Shown here: one piece after another, positions 18,044 through 27,585 of the stretch
Numbering within the stretch: the stretch's first letter is position 1
Layout of the letters: every line of letters starts with the position of its first letter
NCBI GenBank assembly: GCA_030731745.1
Contig: JANQTJ010000013.1
Location: 1 to 54,207, forward strand
Reading direction: 5' to 3'
Source of the DNA: Flaviramulus sp.
GTDB taxonomy: Bacteria; Bacteroidota; Bacteroidia; Flavobacteriales; Flavobacteriaceae
DNA: 54,207 nt
The notes under the pieces: generated by a model
What the model saw: the letters and a program-made list of their open reading frames with translations, nothing else
Database searches by the model: none
What the model was told of the DNA's origin: nothing
Position numbers and translations under genes: made by a program

Positions 18044-19210
18044 TTTGTTCTTTTCGTATAATAAGATCAAACCAAATATTGGGCCTAAAGCTAATATTGT
18101 ATAAATATAGATTGGATTTATTTTAGCCTGCAAAACATTCAGAAGCTGGATACTAATTATTGTTATTGAGAAACCAATACAATTTACAATGGTAAGTGCG
18201 AACCCTTTTATTTCTGCTGATGCATTTTGAGCAACTAGCGTTGAGAAAAGAGGTGAGTCTGCAATAACAACTATTCCCCAAAAAATAAGAAAACAAATAA
18301 AAACGATTTCAGATTCAGTTGCGAACATCAAAGGAGAAATAAGGCAGCATCCGCAAGATAGGAGAAGTGCTATGAATGCTATTCGGTTAGTACCTAATGT
18401 TTGTGCGAGATATCCACCAATCACACAGGCCAATCCACCAATTCCTATAATCAGAAATGACAATAACGGAATATTAAATGCAGATTCAGGATGCTCTGTG
18501 CTATATGTTTTGAGTATGATCGGTACAAATGCCCAAAAGGCATACAATTCCCACATGTGACTAAAATAACCGAAGGCCGCAGAACGAAATTTAGGATTTT
18601 GAAATACACCAAAAAAAGCTGATATTTTCAACTTGTTTCCTGGTTTTCGGTAAGGCCCATCAGGCACCATTATTAACATTAAAATACCACCTAACGCCCC
18701 AAGAAATGAAGTTAAGACTAGTACGGATTTCCATGGAAAAGCTCCAGTCATTTCCTTCGCTAAATGTGGGAATGCAGTGCCAACCACTAATGCACCGACT
18801 AGGAAACCAAGCGATTTACCTAATCCTTTTTCATAATAGTCCGCTGCTATTTTCATGCCTACTGGGTATATACCGGCTAAAAAGAAGCCAGTAATAAAAC
18901 GAAGTGAAAGGATGCTTGCTAAACTGTTCCCTTCCCATATTATTCCAGCATTAAATAGAGAACCAAGTAAAGCACAGGTTAAAAACACTTTTGATGGAGA
19001 AAAACGGTCAGTAATAGTTAAAATGGCGAAGATCAGTGTCCCTAAAATAAAACCGAATTGTACGGCCGATGTTAAGTGCCCCAAAGCACTACCTTTAAGG
19101 TTAAAATCCATCATAAGATCTCCCATCACACCATTCCCAGCAAACCAAAGTGATGTACAGCAGAACTGAGAGAGTACGATTATCGGAAGTATTAGCTTAG
19201 ACTGTTTCAC
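18005..19210 (-). CDS. MFS transporter
   Basis: This is a major facilitator superfamily permease of 401 residues, with about 12 hydrophobic segments. Between the two halves lies a cytoplasmic loop near 190-205 (GPYRKPGNKLKIS). The N-terminal half has FITGFFLAGIYPVGMKIAADY, which matches the TM4-TM5 region of many MFS carriers. The substrate cannot be assigned. It reads convergently with the antiporter gene and overlaps it by 39 bases, so both stops fall inside the other gene. It stands alone: the GH31 gene upstream ends in a strong terminator. By eye its base use is a little less AT-rich than the glycan genes, like the antiporter region. Confidence 0.87.
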   Translation of the reverse strand: MKQSKLILPIIVLSQFCCTSLWFAGNGVMGDLMMDFNLKGSALGHLTSAVQFGFILGTLIFAILTITDRFSPSKVFLTCALLGSLFNAGIIWEGNSLASILSLRFITGFFLAGIYPVGMKIAADYYEKGLGKSLGFLVGALVVGTAFPHLAKEMTGAFPWKSVLVLTSFLGALGGILMLIMVPDGPYRKPGNKLKISAFFGVFQNPKFRSAAFGYFSHMWELYAFWAFVPIILKTYSTEHPESAFNIPLLSFLIIGIGGLACVIGGYLAQTLGTNRIAFIALLLSCGCCLISPLMFATESEIVFICFLIFWGIVVIADSPLFSTLVAQNASAEIKGFALTIVNCIGFSITIISIQLLNVLQAKINPIYIYTILALGPIFGLILLYEKNKSNRLHTFFKRFT

Positions 19211-19337
19211 TCATAGTTTTATTCAATTCCACCTAATGTATAGATATGAAATTGTTTTAATATTTTATATCAGATGTTAAGCGAAATTATCATTTTTTTA
19301 GCACAAAATCAATACCTAAAACTTAATAATACAGTAC

Positions 19338-19375
19338 AAAAAAGCCCCGTAATACTATAAAACGGGGCTTTTTTT
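19338..19375 (-). terminator. Rho-independent terminator after the GH31 gene
   Basis: The arms AAAGCCCCGT and ACGGGGCTTT form a GC-rich stem with an 11-base AT loop. A-rich and T-rich runs flank both sides, so it can work in either direction. It lies 16 bases beyond the GH31 stop on the minus strand and separates that gene from the MFS gene. Confidence 0.9.
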
Positions 19376-19390
19376 GTAAAAACAGGTGTT

Positions 19391-21793
19391 TTAAGCCATA
19401 ATGTGTAGCTCTGTAAACTCTTTATCTAAGGTTAAGGTATTATCGCCATTAAGTTTTAGTTTGCTAAATGGTATTTCTACGTTATCCACCTCAATTTTAG
19501 AGATTTTAAATGGTAACCCGTGTAAATTCAATTTAAAGGTTTTATACGTGGTAATATATTTACCGGTTTTGTGTTGTTGTATAATAAGCTCATCTTTTTT
19601 ACCCAACAAATTAAAATCTCGTAAGCTGTAACGGCCTTTTATATAATCGTATCCATCTGTAGCATCCTCATAAACTTGCGAGGTTTCTTTACCTAGTTTA
19701 TAATATACATCTAAAATTAATTCGTCAATGGTTTTTTCGCCTACATATTGCTGTATGGGGTATTTAGGGATGATGGCGCCTTCTTTTACAAAAATAGGCA
19801 TACTCTCTAAATCGGCATCTACCCAATGCTCTTGGCCACCTTTTATAAGTTCGTCTGTCCAGAAATTATACCATTTCCCAATAGGTATATACATGCGTCT
19901 GCCTTTTTGGTTTGGTCCTGTTACTGGACAAGCTAATATTTTTTCACCAAAAATAAACTCATCGTTTCTGTAATGAGTTTGCGGATCAGTTTGATCGTAT
20001 AATACCAACGATTTTAAAATAGGAATCCCTTCTTCGGCATAACGCCAAAAGGCAGTATATAAATACGGTAATAATTGGTATCTTATTTCTATAAATTTAC
20101 GCACTACATCGGTAATGGTATCTCCAAAAGCCCAAGGTTCTTGGTCGCCATGATCTCCAGAAGAGTGGGTTCTGCAAAACGGATGGAAAATACCTAATTG
20201 TATCCAACGTGCGTATAATTCGCCATTGGGCTGTTCAGCAAAACCACCAATATCCGAACCCACAAACGAGAATCCAGACATACACATTCGTTGTGCTTGT
20301 AGGTTGGCAATGTTTAAATGATCCCAAGTGGCCACATTATCACCCGTCCAACTTGAAGTATAGCGTTGTGTACCCGAATAAGCGGCACGTGTAATAACAA
20401 ACGGGCGTTTAGGGTATGAGAATTTTTTTAATCCTTGATAGGTAGCTCTTGCCATTTGCATACCATACACATTGTGTGCTTTTCTGTGGCTACAAGGGTT
20501 GCCTTCGTAATCATGTCTTACATCATCAGGGAAAGATTTTCCTGGAACATCCATAACGGCAGGTTCGTTCATATCATTCCAAACACCTTTAACACCTATA
20601 TCTTCAATTAATTCTTTAAATAAATTAGACCACCATTCTCTTACTTCTGGGTTAGTAAAATCTGGAAAATAACACTCTCCAGGCCATACTTTACCTTTCA
20701 TATATGGGCCATCAGCACGTTTACAGAAGTAGTCTTTTTCTAAGCCTTCTTTAAACACATCGTATTCCATATCTATTTTTATACCCGGATCGATAATTAC
20801 AATGGTTTTAAAGCCATCATCTGCTAACTCTTTAACCATGCGTTTTGGATCTGGAAAATATTCTTTATTCCAAGTAAAGCATCTAAAACCTTCCATGTAA
20901 TCAATATCTAAATAAATAGCATCACAAGGGATTTTTAGTTTTCTAAACTTAGAGGTTACTTCTTTAACGTTTGATTCTGGATAGTAACTCCATTTACATT
21001 GATGGTACCCCAATGCCCAAAGGGGAGGCATCGCATGTGGTTTTCCTGTTAAATCGGTGTAATTTGCAACCACATCAGACATATCTGGGCCATAAATGAA
21101 ATAGTAATTCATTTCGCCGCCATGTGCCCAAAAACTAGTGATGTTTCGGCGTTCACTACAAAAATCAAAAAAGGAACGGAAGGTATTATCAAAAAAGATT
21201 CCATACGATTTTTTGGTGTGTAATGCTGTGTAAAAAGGAATGGTTTTGTAAATAGGATCGGTGTCTCTGCCGTAAGCGTAAGAATCTGTTACCCAGTTTT
21301 CAAAGCGTTTTCCTTTTAGGTTGTTATCAACAGGTTTATCTCCCAAACCATAGTAGCTTTCTCCTGGTTGTGCGATTTTAGACATTTTAACCACATCGCC
21401 ACCGTGGTGGTAGCTTTCTTCCCAATGGAAACCAAGCTCATCTTCACAAACCAAGCTTTTATCAACGGCATCGTAAATTGATATTCGCAAATCTGCTTTT
21501 AAAACGTTGCAAATAAGTTTTGAGGTTATTATAACATACCTATCATCTTCTTCCGTAACTTCTAGGTGGTTGTAACCTCTGCTTGCGTATTTCGTAATAG
21601 CATATGAAAAATCGTTTTCAAAGATTCCTGTGGTTGTATATCTAAAACGAAGGACACTATCCCTGCGAACTGTAATTTGTAAAACAACACCATTTTCTGA
21701 AGTGAAAGACAGGGCGTTTAGGTTTTTTTCGTATTTAACTATTTTGGAAGGAAACAGGTTTCCTTTATATTCTAATTCGGTATTTAATATCAT
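19391..21793 (-). CDS. Glycoside hydrolase family 31 (alpha-glucosidase type)
   Basis: This is a retaining alpha-glycosidase of 800 residues without a signal peptide, so probably cytoplasmic. The GH31 N-terminal beta domain covers about 1-250. The (beta/alpha)8 barrel covers about 250-600, with the nucleophile Asp407 in GVWNDMNEP and the acid/base Asp485 in SWTGDN. C-terminal beta domains finish the protein. The barrel entrance motif WALGYHQCKWSYYPE and DAIYLDIDYMEG fit the alpha-glucosidase branch rather than the alpha-xylosidase branch, though activity is not proved by this. It follows the glucan operon in the same direction but is separated from glgB by 265 bases and a terminator, so it likely has its own promoter. 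A role in trimming or recycling alpha-glucan is an inference from position. Confidence 0.92.
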   Translation of the reverse strand: MILNTELEYKGNLFPSKIVKYEKNLNALSFTSENGVVLQITVRRDSVLRFRYTTTGIFENDFSYAITKYASRGYNHLEVTEEDDRYVIITSKLICNVLKADLRISIYDAVDKSLVCEDELGFHWEESYHHGGDVVKMSKIAQPGESYYGLGDKPVDNNLKGKRFENWVTDSYAYGRDTDPIYKTIPFYTALHTKKSYGIFFDNTFRSFFDFCSERRNITSFWAHGGEMNYYFIYGPDMSDVVANYTDLTGKPHAMPPLWALGYHQCKWSYYPESNVKEVTSKFRKLKIPCDAIYLDIDYMEGFRCFTWNKEYFPDPKRMVKELADDGFKTIVIIDPGIKIDMEYDVFKEGLEKDYFCKRADGPYMKGKVWPGECYFPDFTNPEVREWWSNLFKELIEDIGVKGVWNDMNEPAVMDVPGKSFPDDVRHDYEGNPCSHRKAHNVYGMQMARATYQGLKKFSYPKRPFVITRAAYSGTQRYTSSWTGDNVATWDHLNIANLQAQRMCMSGFSFVGSDIGGFAEQPNGELYARWIQLGIFHPFCRTHSSGDHGDQEPWAFGDTITDVVRKFIEIRYQLLPYLYTAFWRYAEEGIPILKSLVLYDQTDPQTHYRNDEFIFGEKILACPVTGPNQKGRRMYIPIGKWYNFWTDELIKGGQEHWVDADLESMPIFVKEGAIIPKYPIQQYVGEKTIDELILDVYYKLGKETSQVYEDATDGYDYIKGRYSLRDFNLLGKKDELIIQQHKTGKYITTYKTFKLNLHGLPFKISKIEVDNVEIPFSKLKLNGDNTLTLDKEFTELHIMA

Positions 21794-22006
21794 ATTTTAA
21801 GGCATTCATATTAATTGACGAAAATACTAAAATTAATAGACCTCTAGCGTTTCTTTTTATTAAAAAAAACAGATTAAAATTGTATAAAAACTAATGAATT
21901 AGCTTAATAATTATCAAAAACACAAGGACTTACAATTTGTTAATTTGTTAAGCTATTTGGTTTTTTAAGGAATATGGAATAGAAGTATCAAAATAATTTT
22001 ATTTAA

Positions 22007-22052
22007 AAGGGAAAAGAAAACCCATTAGACTTTAATTAAAACCTAATGAGTT
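22007..22052 (-). terminator. Terminator at the end of the glg operon
   Basis: On the minus strand, a stem of about 10 pairs (arms around CTCATTAGG and CTAATGGG, with one G-T pair) is followed by a pyrimidine/T-rich tract. It begins 7 bases beyond the glgB stop and marks the end of the operon before the GH31 gene. Confidence 0.75.
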
Positions 22053-22058
22053 GTTTTT

Positions 22059-23969
22059 TTATGCTTTAAATTCAAAAACAGTAAGTGCTAAAGGTGCTAA
22101 TGTAACCTCTGCAGAATAGTCTCTACCATTCCAAGCAATTTTTTTAATGGTTATTTGTTTTGTATTTGAAACGCCACTACCGCCAAAATCTTTTGAGTCG
22201 CTGTTAAAAACTTCTTTTAGTTTGCCTTTTTTAGGCAATCCGATACAGTAATTTTCTTTTATGGTTGGTGTAAAATTACAGATAACAACCACATCATCTT
22301 CTGGTTTATAACCTTTTCTGATATAAGAAATAACGCAGTTTTCGTGGTCACCATAATTTATCCACTCAAAACCTTCACCTGTAAATGCTTTTTCGAATAA
22401 AGCAGGCGTTGTTTTATAAAATTTATTTAATTCTTTGTAATAGGTTTGTGTGTTTTTATGAGGTTCAAACTCTAATAAATTCCAGTCTAAACTTTCTTGG
22501 AAATTCCATTCGTTATATTGCCCAAATTCGCTACCCATAAACAATAGTTTAGTACCTGGATGCGTAAACATATAGCCATATAACAAACGAAGATTGGCAA
22601 AACGTTGCCACTCATCACCAGGCATTCTTCCTATAATGGAATTTTTACCATAAACCACCTCATCATGCGATAGTGGTAGCATAAAGTTTTCTGTAAACGC
22701 ATAAGCTAAACTAAATGTGATATCGTTTTGATGGTATTTACGGTACACAGGATCTTTGGCAAAATACTCCAAGGTATCGTGCATCCAACCCATCATCCAT
22801 TTCATGCCAAAACCTAAACCACCAACAAAAGTTGGTTTAGAAACCATTGGGAAGGCTGTTGATTCTTCAGCAATAGTTTGTACATCTGGGAATGAGGCAT
22901 AAACAGCTTCGTTTAATTCTTTTAAGAAACTTATTACTGCTAGGTTTTCTCTGCCACCATAAATATTTGGTTCCCATTCGCCATCTTCACGCGAGTAATC
23001 TAAAAACAACATGGATGCTACTGCATCAACACGCAAACCATCAGCATGGTATTGATCCATCCAAAAAATAGCATTGCTTATTAAAAAAGATCGTACTTCA
23101 TTGCGCTCATAATTAAAAATTAGGCTTTTCCAATCTTGGTGATAGCCTTTTCGTTTATCAGGGTGTTCATATAAATGAGAGCCGTCAAAAAAGCCTAAAC
23201 CATGAGCATCTTCTGGGAAATGTGATGGTACCCAATCTAAAATAATACCAATATCGTTTTGATGTAATTTATCAACTAAATATTTAAACTCTTCAGGATA
23301 TCCAAAACGAGAAGTAGGTGCAAAATAGCCTGTTAATTGATAACCCCATGAAGGATCGTAAGGATATTCCATTATAGGCATCAATTCTACATGCGTAAAA
23401 TTCATGTCTTTTAAGTAGGTCACTAAATCATCAGCCAGTTCGTAATATGACATAAAGCGATCTTCCTCAATATGGCGTTTCCACGAGCCTAAATGCACTT
23501 CGTAAACAGAGTATGGTGCATCTAAAGCATTGTGTTTTTTACGTTTTTTCATCCATTGGGCATCTTTCCATTTGTAATTATCATCCCAAACGATAGATGA
23601 GGTGCTTGGTGGATGCTCACAACGTCTTGCATACGGATCTGCCTTTTCTGTTTTCATGTCGTTGTTATTGCTTTGAATTTTATATTTGTAAAGACTGCCT
23701 TTACCAACAAATGGTATAAAACCTTCCCAAATACCACTAGAATCCCAGCGTACATTTAGCTGGTGCTCACCTTCAATCCAATAATTAAAATCACCAATTA
23801 CAGAAACTTGTTTTGCAGTAGGTGCCCAAACCGCAAAATAAGTACCTTCAATACCATCAACTGTTACTAAATGTGACCCTAGTTTTTCATAAAGTCTAAA
23901 GTGTTTTCCAGATTTAAAAAGGTTGATATCGAATTCTGTAAATAGACTGTGAACTTTTACTTGTGCCAT
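22059..23969 (-). CDS. glgB: 1,4-alpha-glucan branching enzyme
   Basis: GlgB introduces alpha-1,6 branches into linear alpha-1,4-glucan in the cytoplasm. The 636 residues fit the short form of GlgB, without the extra N-terminal repeat of the E. coli enzyme. A CBM48 domain covers about 35-130 (FAVWAPTAKQVSVIGDFN). The GH13 barrel covers about 155-520, with the nucleophile Asp315 in GLRVDAVASML, the acid/base in AEEST (368-369) and LSHDEV later. A C-terminal all-beta domain ends the protein. It is the last gene of the operon, 6 bases after the maltokinase stop, and is followed by a terminator. In GlgE systems GlgB branches the maltosyl-extended chains, which fits this placement. Confidence 0.95.
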   Translation of the reverse strand: MAQVKVHSLFTEFDINLFKSGKHFRLYEKLGSHLVTVDGIEGTYFAVWAPTAKQVSVIGDFNYWIEGEHQLNVRWDSSGIWEGFIPFVGKGSLYKYKIQSNNNDMKTEKADPYARRCEHPPSTSSIVWDDNYKWKDAQWMKKRKKHNALDAPYSVYEVHLGSWKRHIEEDRFMSYYELADDLVTYLKDMNFTHVELMPIMEYPYDPSWGYQLTGYFAPTSRFGYPEEFKYLVDKLHQNDIGIILDWVPSHFPEDAHGLGFFDGSHLYEHPDKRKGYHQDWKSLIFNYERNEVRSFLISNAIFWMDQYHADGLRVDAVASMLFLDYSREDGEWEPNIYGGRENLAVISFLKELNEAVYASFPDVQTIAEESTAFPMVSKPTFVGGLGFGMKWMMGWMHDTLEYFAKDPVYRKYHQNDITFSLAYAFTENFMLPLSHDEVVYGKNSIIGRMPGDEWQRFANLRLLYGYMFTHPGTKLLFMGSEFGQYNEWNFQESLDWNLLEFEPHKNTQTYYKELNKFYKTTPALFEKAFTGEGFEWINYGDHENCVISYIRKGYKPEDDVVVICNFTPTIKENYCIGLPKKGKLKEVFNSDSKDFGGSGVSNTKQITIKKIAWNGRDYSAEVTLAPLALTVFEFKA

Positions 23970-23975
23970 AAAATT

Positions 23976-25604
23976 TTAATGATTTATAATATTAGAAATT
24001 CCTTTTAAAGGAATAACAGCCCAATGCGGACGCGAATTAAGCTCGTAACCCAATTCGTAAATTGCTTTTTCTAGCAAACAATATTTTAAAATAAAAATGC
24101 GCTCTTGGTTGTAACCTAGGTTTAAATTGGCATTTTGTGTTTCGGTAACATAGGTTCCTAAAAATAAACCAGTAATGTAACGGTATAATATTTCTCCCGC
24201 GTTAAATAAGCTTTCTTGATTTGCAAGATAATGTTCTGCATTATTAAAAATAGTAGCGTAAATAGCATAATGAAACGACCTAAATAAACCTGCAACATCT
24301 TTTAAAGGCGGTTGTTTTACCTTTCTATCTCTAATGGTGCTTTCCGGTTCACCTTCAAAATCTAATATAAAAAAATCATTGTCTTTAACTAAAACCTGAC
24401 CTAAATGATAATCGCCATGAATACGAATACGCTCCCCTTTAAGCTTGGTCCAATCAAAGGTTAAAAAGTGTTTTCTGATGCGATTTTTCTTATCTAAAAA
24501 CTCCTTGGCTAGTTGTATAGCTAAACCATTAAGTTTGTGTAAGTTGTTTTCGGTGGTATTTAATCTGTTCTGGAACTGATACACCACTTTGTTTTTTAAC
24601 CATACCGTGTAATCACCATTGTAATGTGCTGGCGTGAAAGCGGTTTCTTCAAATTCTGAGCCTAAAGCAATGTGCATTTCTGCGGTACGTTTTGCTAGAG
24701 TTTTTACTTGTAAAAACAAATTTAAACCTGCCCAATCTATGATTTGAGGGGGGATATTTTGAATTGTTAACCGCTGATATAATTCGGTGTTAGGGAGTGA
24801 ATCAATGGCTATATTTTTGTACTCTAAATTTGAAAACACTTTATGCAATTCTTTTAACATGTAATCCCAGGCATCTCCTTGATTGGGAACCATTTCTTGC
24901 ATCAAACCAATAGTTATATAATCATTATCAGAATCTACCAAATTAATGCTGCCGAGGTATGAGGGCGTATTTTGAAACCCTTTTTTTTCAGATAAAAACC
25001 GACTCATTTCATAATCCGGATTTTTATCAGCAAAAATGCGCCTGAAGAATTTTAAAACATATTTGTCATTATAAATTAAAGAAGTATTACTTTGCTCTAA
25101 GCCCATGAATCTTGAAGACTCATAAGTTATGTTTTCAAACAAATGACTTTTATGATATTGTACCTTGGTAGTATCTATAGTTTCTGCGGTAGCTATACGT
25201 TCAAAGACTAATTTTCTGAATGCTTCAAGATTAATAGCGTCAATAATGTAGCCTTTTTTTTTGTTTATTTCTATGGGAAGAATTCTGTCTTGTTTTGAAA
25301 AATGCTCATCGGTTACAAAAGCGATAGGTAAAAAATAATGCTGATAAAAGGCTTCAACAAAGTTTACCTCTAGTATTAAACCATAATACACTTCGCCTTT
25401 TTGCTGAATTCTAAAAAACTCAGCTAATTCAATATACTTTAGCTTACTTGCTTTTCCAGCATACCAGCGTTGTTTTACAATATAATCTTCTAAAACATAT
25501 GATAAAAAAGCGCTCACAAAATCGGTACTATCAAGCAATTCTTCCCAACTTTTAGTTGTTTTAAAAGCGGGATTCATTGTTTTTATGGATGACTGATTTG
25601 GCAT
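23976..25604 (-). CDS. Maltokinase (Mak/Pep2 type), stand-alone
   Basis: This is predicted to phosphorylate maltose with ATP to alpha-maltose 1-phosphate, the donor used by GlgE. The 542 residues show the maltokinase N-terminal cap (YIVKQRWYAGKA, 41-52) and an aminoglycoside-phosphotransferase-like core. Catalytic and metal motifs are HGDYHLGQ (396-403) and ILDFEGEP (413-420), and the R-x-R-K after it is also typical. In many bacteria this domain is fused to trehalose synthase TreS; here it is separate and no TreS is in the window. Its start codon lies one base after the glgE stop, and glgB follows after 6 bases, so coupled expression is very likely. Some databases may call it a trehalose synthase because of the fusion relatives. 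Confidence 0.9.
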   Translation of the reverse strand: MPNQSSIKTMNPAFKTTKSWEELLDSTDFVSAFLSYVLEDYIVKQRWYAGKASKLKYIELAEFFRIQQKGEVYYGLILEVNFVEAFYQHYFLPIAFVTDEHFSKQDRILPIEINKKKGYIIDAINLEAFRKLVFERIATAETIDTTKVQYHKSHLFENITYESSRFMGLEQSNTSLIYNDKYVLKFFRRIFADKNPDYEMSRFLSEKKGFQNTPSYLGSINLVDSDNDYITIGLMQEMVPNQGDAWDYMLKELHKVFSNLEYKNIAIDSLPNTELYQRLTIQNIPPQIIDWAGLNLFLQVKTLAKRTAEMHIALGSEFEETAFTPAHYNGDYTVWLKNKVVYQFQNRLNTTENNLHKLNGLAIQLAKEFLDKKNRIRKHFLTFDWTKLKGERIRIHGDYHLGQVLVKDNDFFILDFEGEPESTIRDRKVKQPPLKDVAGLFRSFHYAIYATIFNNAEHYLANQESLFNAGEILYRYITGLFLGTYVTETQNANLNLGYNQERIFILKYCLLEKAIYELGYELNSRPHWAVIPLKGISNIINH

Positions 25605-25605
25605 T

Positions 25606-27543
25606 TTATTTATTTATCTTGAAAACATGAAAAGGTAAGGTAGGGTGTAACTCTACAAAATTCCATTCGTTATTCCAATTGTATTTATTATCTGTAATTA
25701 AATCATGCATTTCTACTTGCTGTCCCGCATTTACTCCTAATTCGGCTAAAGGAAGTTGTATGCTGCCTTGTTGCGAGTTGTACGCATCTAAACTTATTAC
25801 AACAAAAACTTCATTAGTTTTTGAATCGTTCCATTTGTAAAAAGCTAATAAATTTTGATTTTCAACATAACAGAATTTGATGTTATTGGTTTGCTGAAAC
25901 GCCTCGTTATAATGTCTTATATAGTTAACTTTTGCAATTATGGTGATGAGTTTATTTTTAATATCCCAATCATAATGGGCGATTTGAAACTTTTCAGAAT
26001 TATTATATTCCTCTCTACCTAAAAGCGCATCAGATAACATATACTCAAAAACGGGCCCATAAATACCAATACTAGAGCTTAAAGTAGCAGCAAGCACATA
26101 GCGTTGTATATGTTTTGATTCGTTTGCACCTTGCAGGTGAAATGGGTTAATATCTGGGGTATTTGGCCAAAAGTTAGGCTGCATATATTCCCTTAATTCC
26201 GATTTTGTTAATTCTTCAACATACTCAATTATCTCATGCTTATTATTGCGCCATGTAAAATAGGTGTATGATTGTGTATACCCTTGTTTTGCAAGTTGTT
26301 GCATTACTTTTGGCGCCGTAAAAGCTTCTGCTAGAAAAATCACATCAGGGTGTTTTGCTTTTACTTCTGTTATAATCCAGTTCCAAAAATAAAACGGTTT
26401 GGTATGCGGATTGTCTATTCTAAAAACATGAATACCACAATTTATCCAGTACATTAAAATACTTAAACACTCATCCCAAAGGGCTTTGTAATCTTCGCTT
26501 TCCCAGTAAATAGGTAAAATATCTTGATATTTTTTAGGAGGATTTTCTGCATATTGTACCGTGCCATCTGGTCGCCACTTAAACCATTTTGGGTGCTCTT
26601 TTACCCATGGATGGTCAGGTGCTGCTTGTAAAGCATAGTCCATAGCAATTTCAATATCATGGTCTTTTGCACATTGAATTAATGCTTTAAATTCTTCAAG
26701 AGTTCCTAATTGTGGGTGTACATCTTTATGGCCGCCATATTGCGAGCCAATTCCCCAAGTTGATCCTACATCGCCTTCTTTGGCTTCTGTAGTGTTGTTT
26801 TTACCTTTACGGTTAACTTCCCCAATAGGGTGGATAGGGGGTAAATAAACAACATCAAACCCCATACTTTTTACTCGCGGTAAAATACGTTGACAATCAT
26901 GAAATGTACCGTGTACTCCTTGATGCTCTGAAGTGGATCTTGGAAAAAACTCATACCAAGTGCTAAACCTTGCTTTTTTTCTGTCTACATAAACTTGAAA
27001 TTCTTTTGATGAATTATCGAGTATTTTTATTGGGTTATCAAAAAACAGTTTGTATAATCTGTCGCTACTAGCTTCAGAAATAGCTTCGTCGTAATCATTT
27101 TCAGTTTTAAAGATGTTTTGTAAATGCTCTAAGTACGTTTTATCTCTGGCGCTTATCTTAGCATTGATGGCTTTTAAATAAGAAATACCTTCTAATAACT
27201 CAGAATTTACTTTTTGTCCATCTTTAATTTTTCTAATTAAACCATACCTCCAATTTAACGCATAATCGACCCAAGCTTGCACTTTGTAATTATAATAACC
27301 TTGTTTTGTAACTACAAATGATGATTGCCATTCATCATTTGATATTAAATGCATTCTGGTTTCTTGCCAATTTTTTTCTTTTTCATGCTTGTAAAGAACG
27401 GATGCTCCCAATACATCATGGCCATCAGCCATAATATATGCATTAACATTAACGATTTCATTTACAATTCGTTTGATATAAAATTCACCACCGTTTACAC
27501 TTGGTGATACAGAATCAATTACAACTCTTTTTTGGTTTTGCAT
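25606..27543 (-). CDS. glgE: Alpha-1,4-glucan:maltose-1-phosphate maltosyltransferase
   Basis: GlgE transfers maltosyl units from maltose 1-phosphate to the non-reducing end of alpha-1,4-glucan. The 645 residues match the usual length. The N-terminal beta domain (about 1-110) and helical insert precede the GH13_3 barrel, which opens with FSTWYEFFPRS (193-203) and GFDVVYLPPIHPIG (228-241). The family-specific YAENPPKKYQD is at 331-341. The nucleophile is Asp377 in FRIDNPHTKP and the acid is Glu406 in FLAEAFT. These motifs are close to those I recall from Streptomyces and Mycobacterium GlgE, and distinguish it from ordinary alpha-amylases. It follows glgC by 42 bases and precedes mak by one base. 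Confidence 0.95.
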   Translation of the reverse strand: MQNQKRVVIDSVSPSVNGGEFYIKRIVNEIVNVNAYIMADGHDVLGASVLYKHEKEKNWQETRMHLISNDEWQSSFVVTKQGYYNYKVQAWVDYALNWRYGLIRKIKDGQKVNSELLEGISYLKAINAKISARDKTYLEHLQNIFKTENDYDEAISEASSDRLYKLFFDNPIKILDNSSKEFQVYVDRKKARFSTWYEFFPRSTSEHQGVHGTFHDCQRILPRVKSMGFDVVYLPPIHPIGEVNRKGKNNTTEAKEGDVGSTWGIGSQYGGHKDVHPQLGTLEEFKALIQCAKDHDIEIAMDYALQAAPDHPWVKEHPKWFKWRPDGTVQYAENPPKKYQDILPIYWESEDYKALWDECLSILMYWINCGIHVFRIDNPHTKPFYFWNWIITEVKAKHPDVIFLAEAFTAPKVMQQLAKQGYTQSYTYFTWRNNKHEIIEYVEELTKSELREYMQPNFWPNTPDINPFHLQGANESKHIQRYVLAATLSSSIGIYGPVFEYMLSDALLGREEYNNSEKFQIAHYDWDIKNKLITIIAKVNYIRHYNEAFQQTNNIKFCYVENQNLLAFYKWNDSKTNEVFVVISLDAYNSQQGSIQLPLAELGVNAGQQVEMHDLITDNKYNWNNEWNFVELHPTLPFHVFKINK

Positions 27544-27585
27544 TGTTTAGTTGGTTAAATAAAAAGAATGGTTTTAAAATTTTAG

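Noticed and set aside
18005-19210. MFS gene as a recently acquired gene
   Set aside because: The slightly less AT-rich composition is shared with the neighbouring antiporter gene, and no mobile-element remnant or direct repeat is near.
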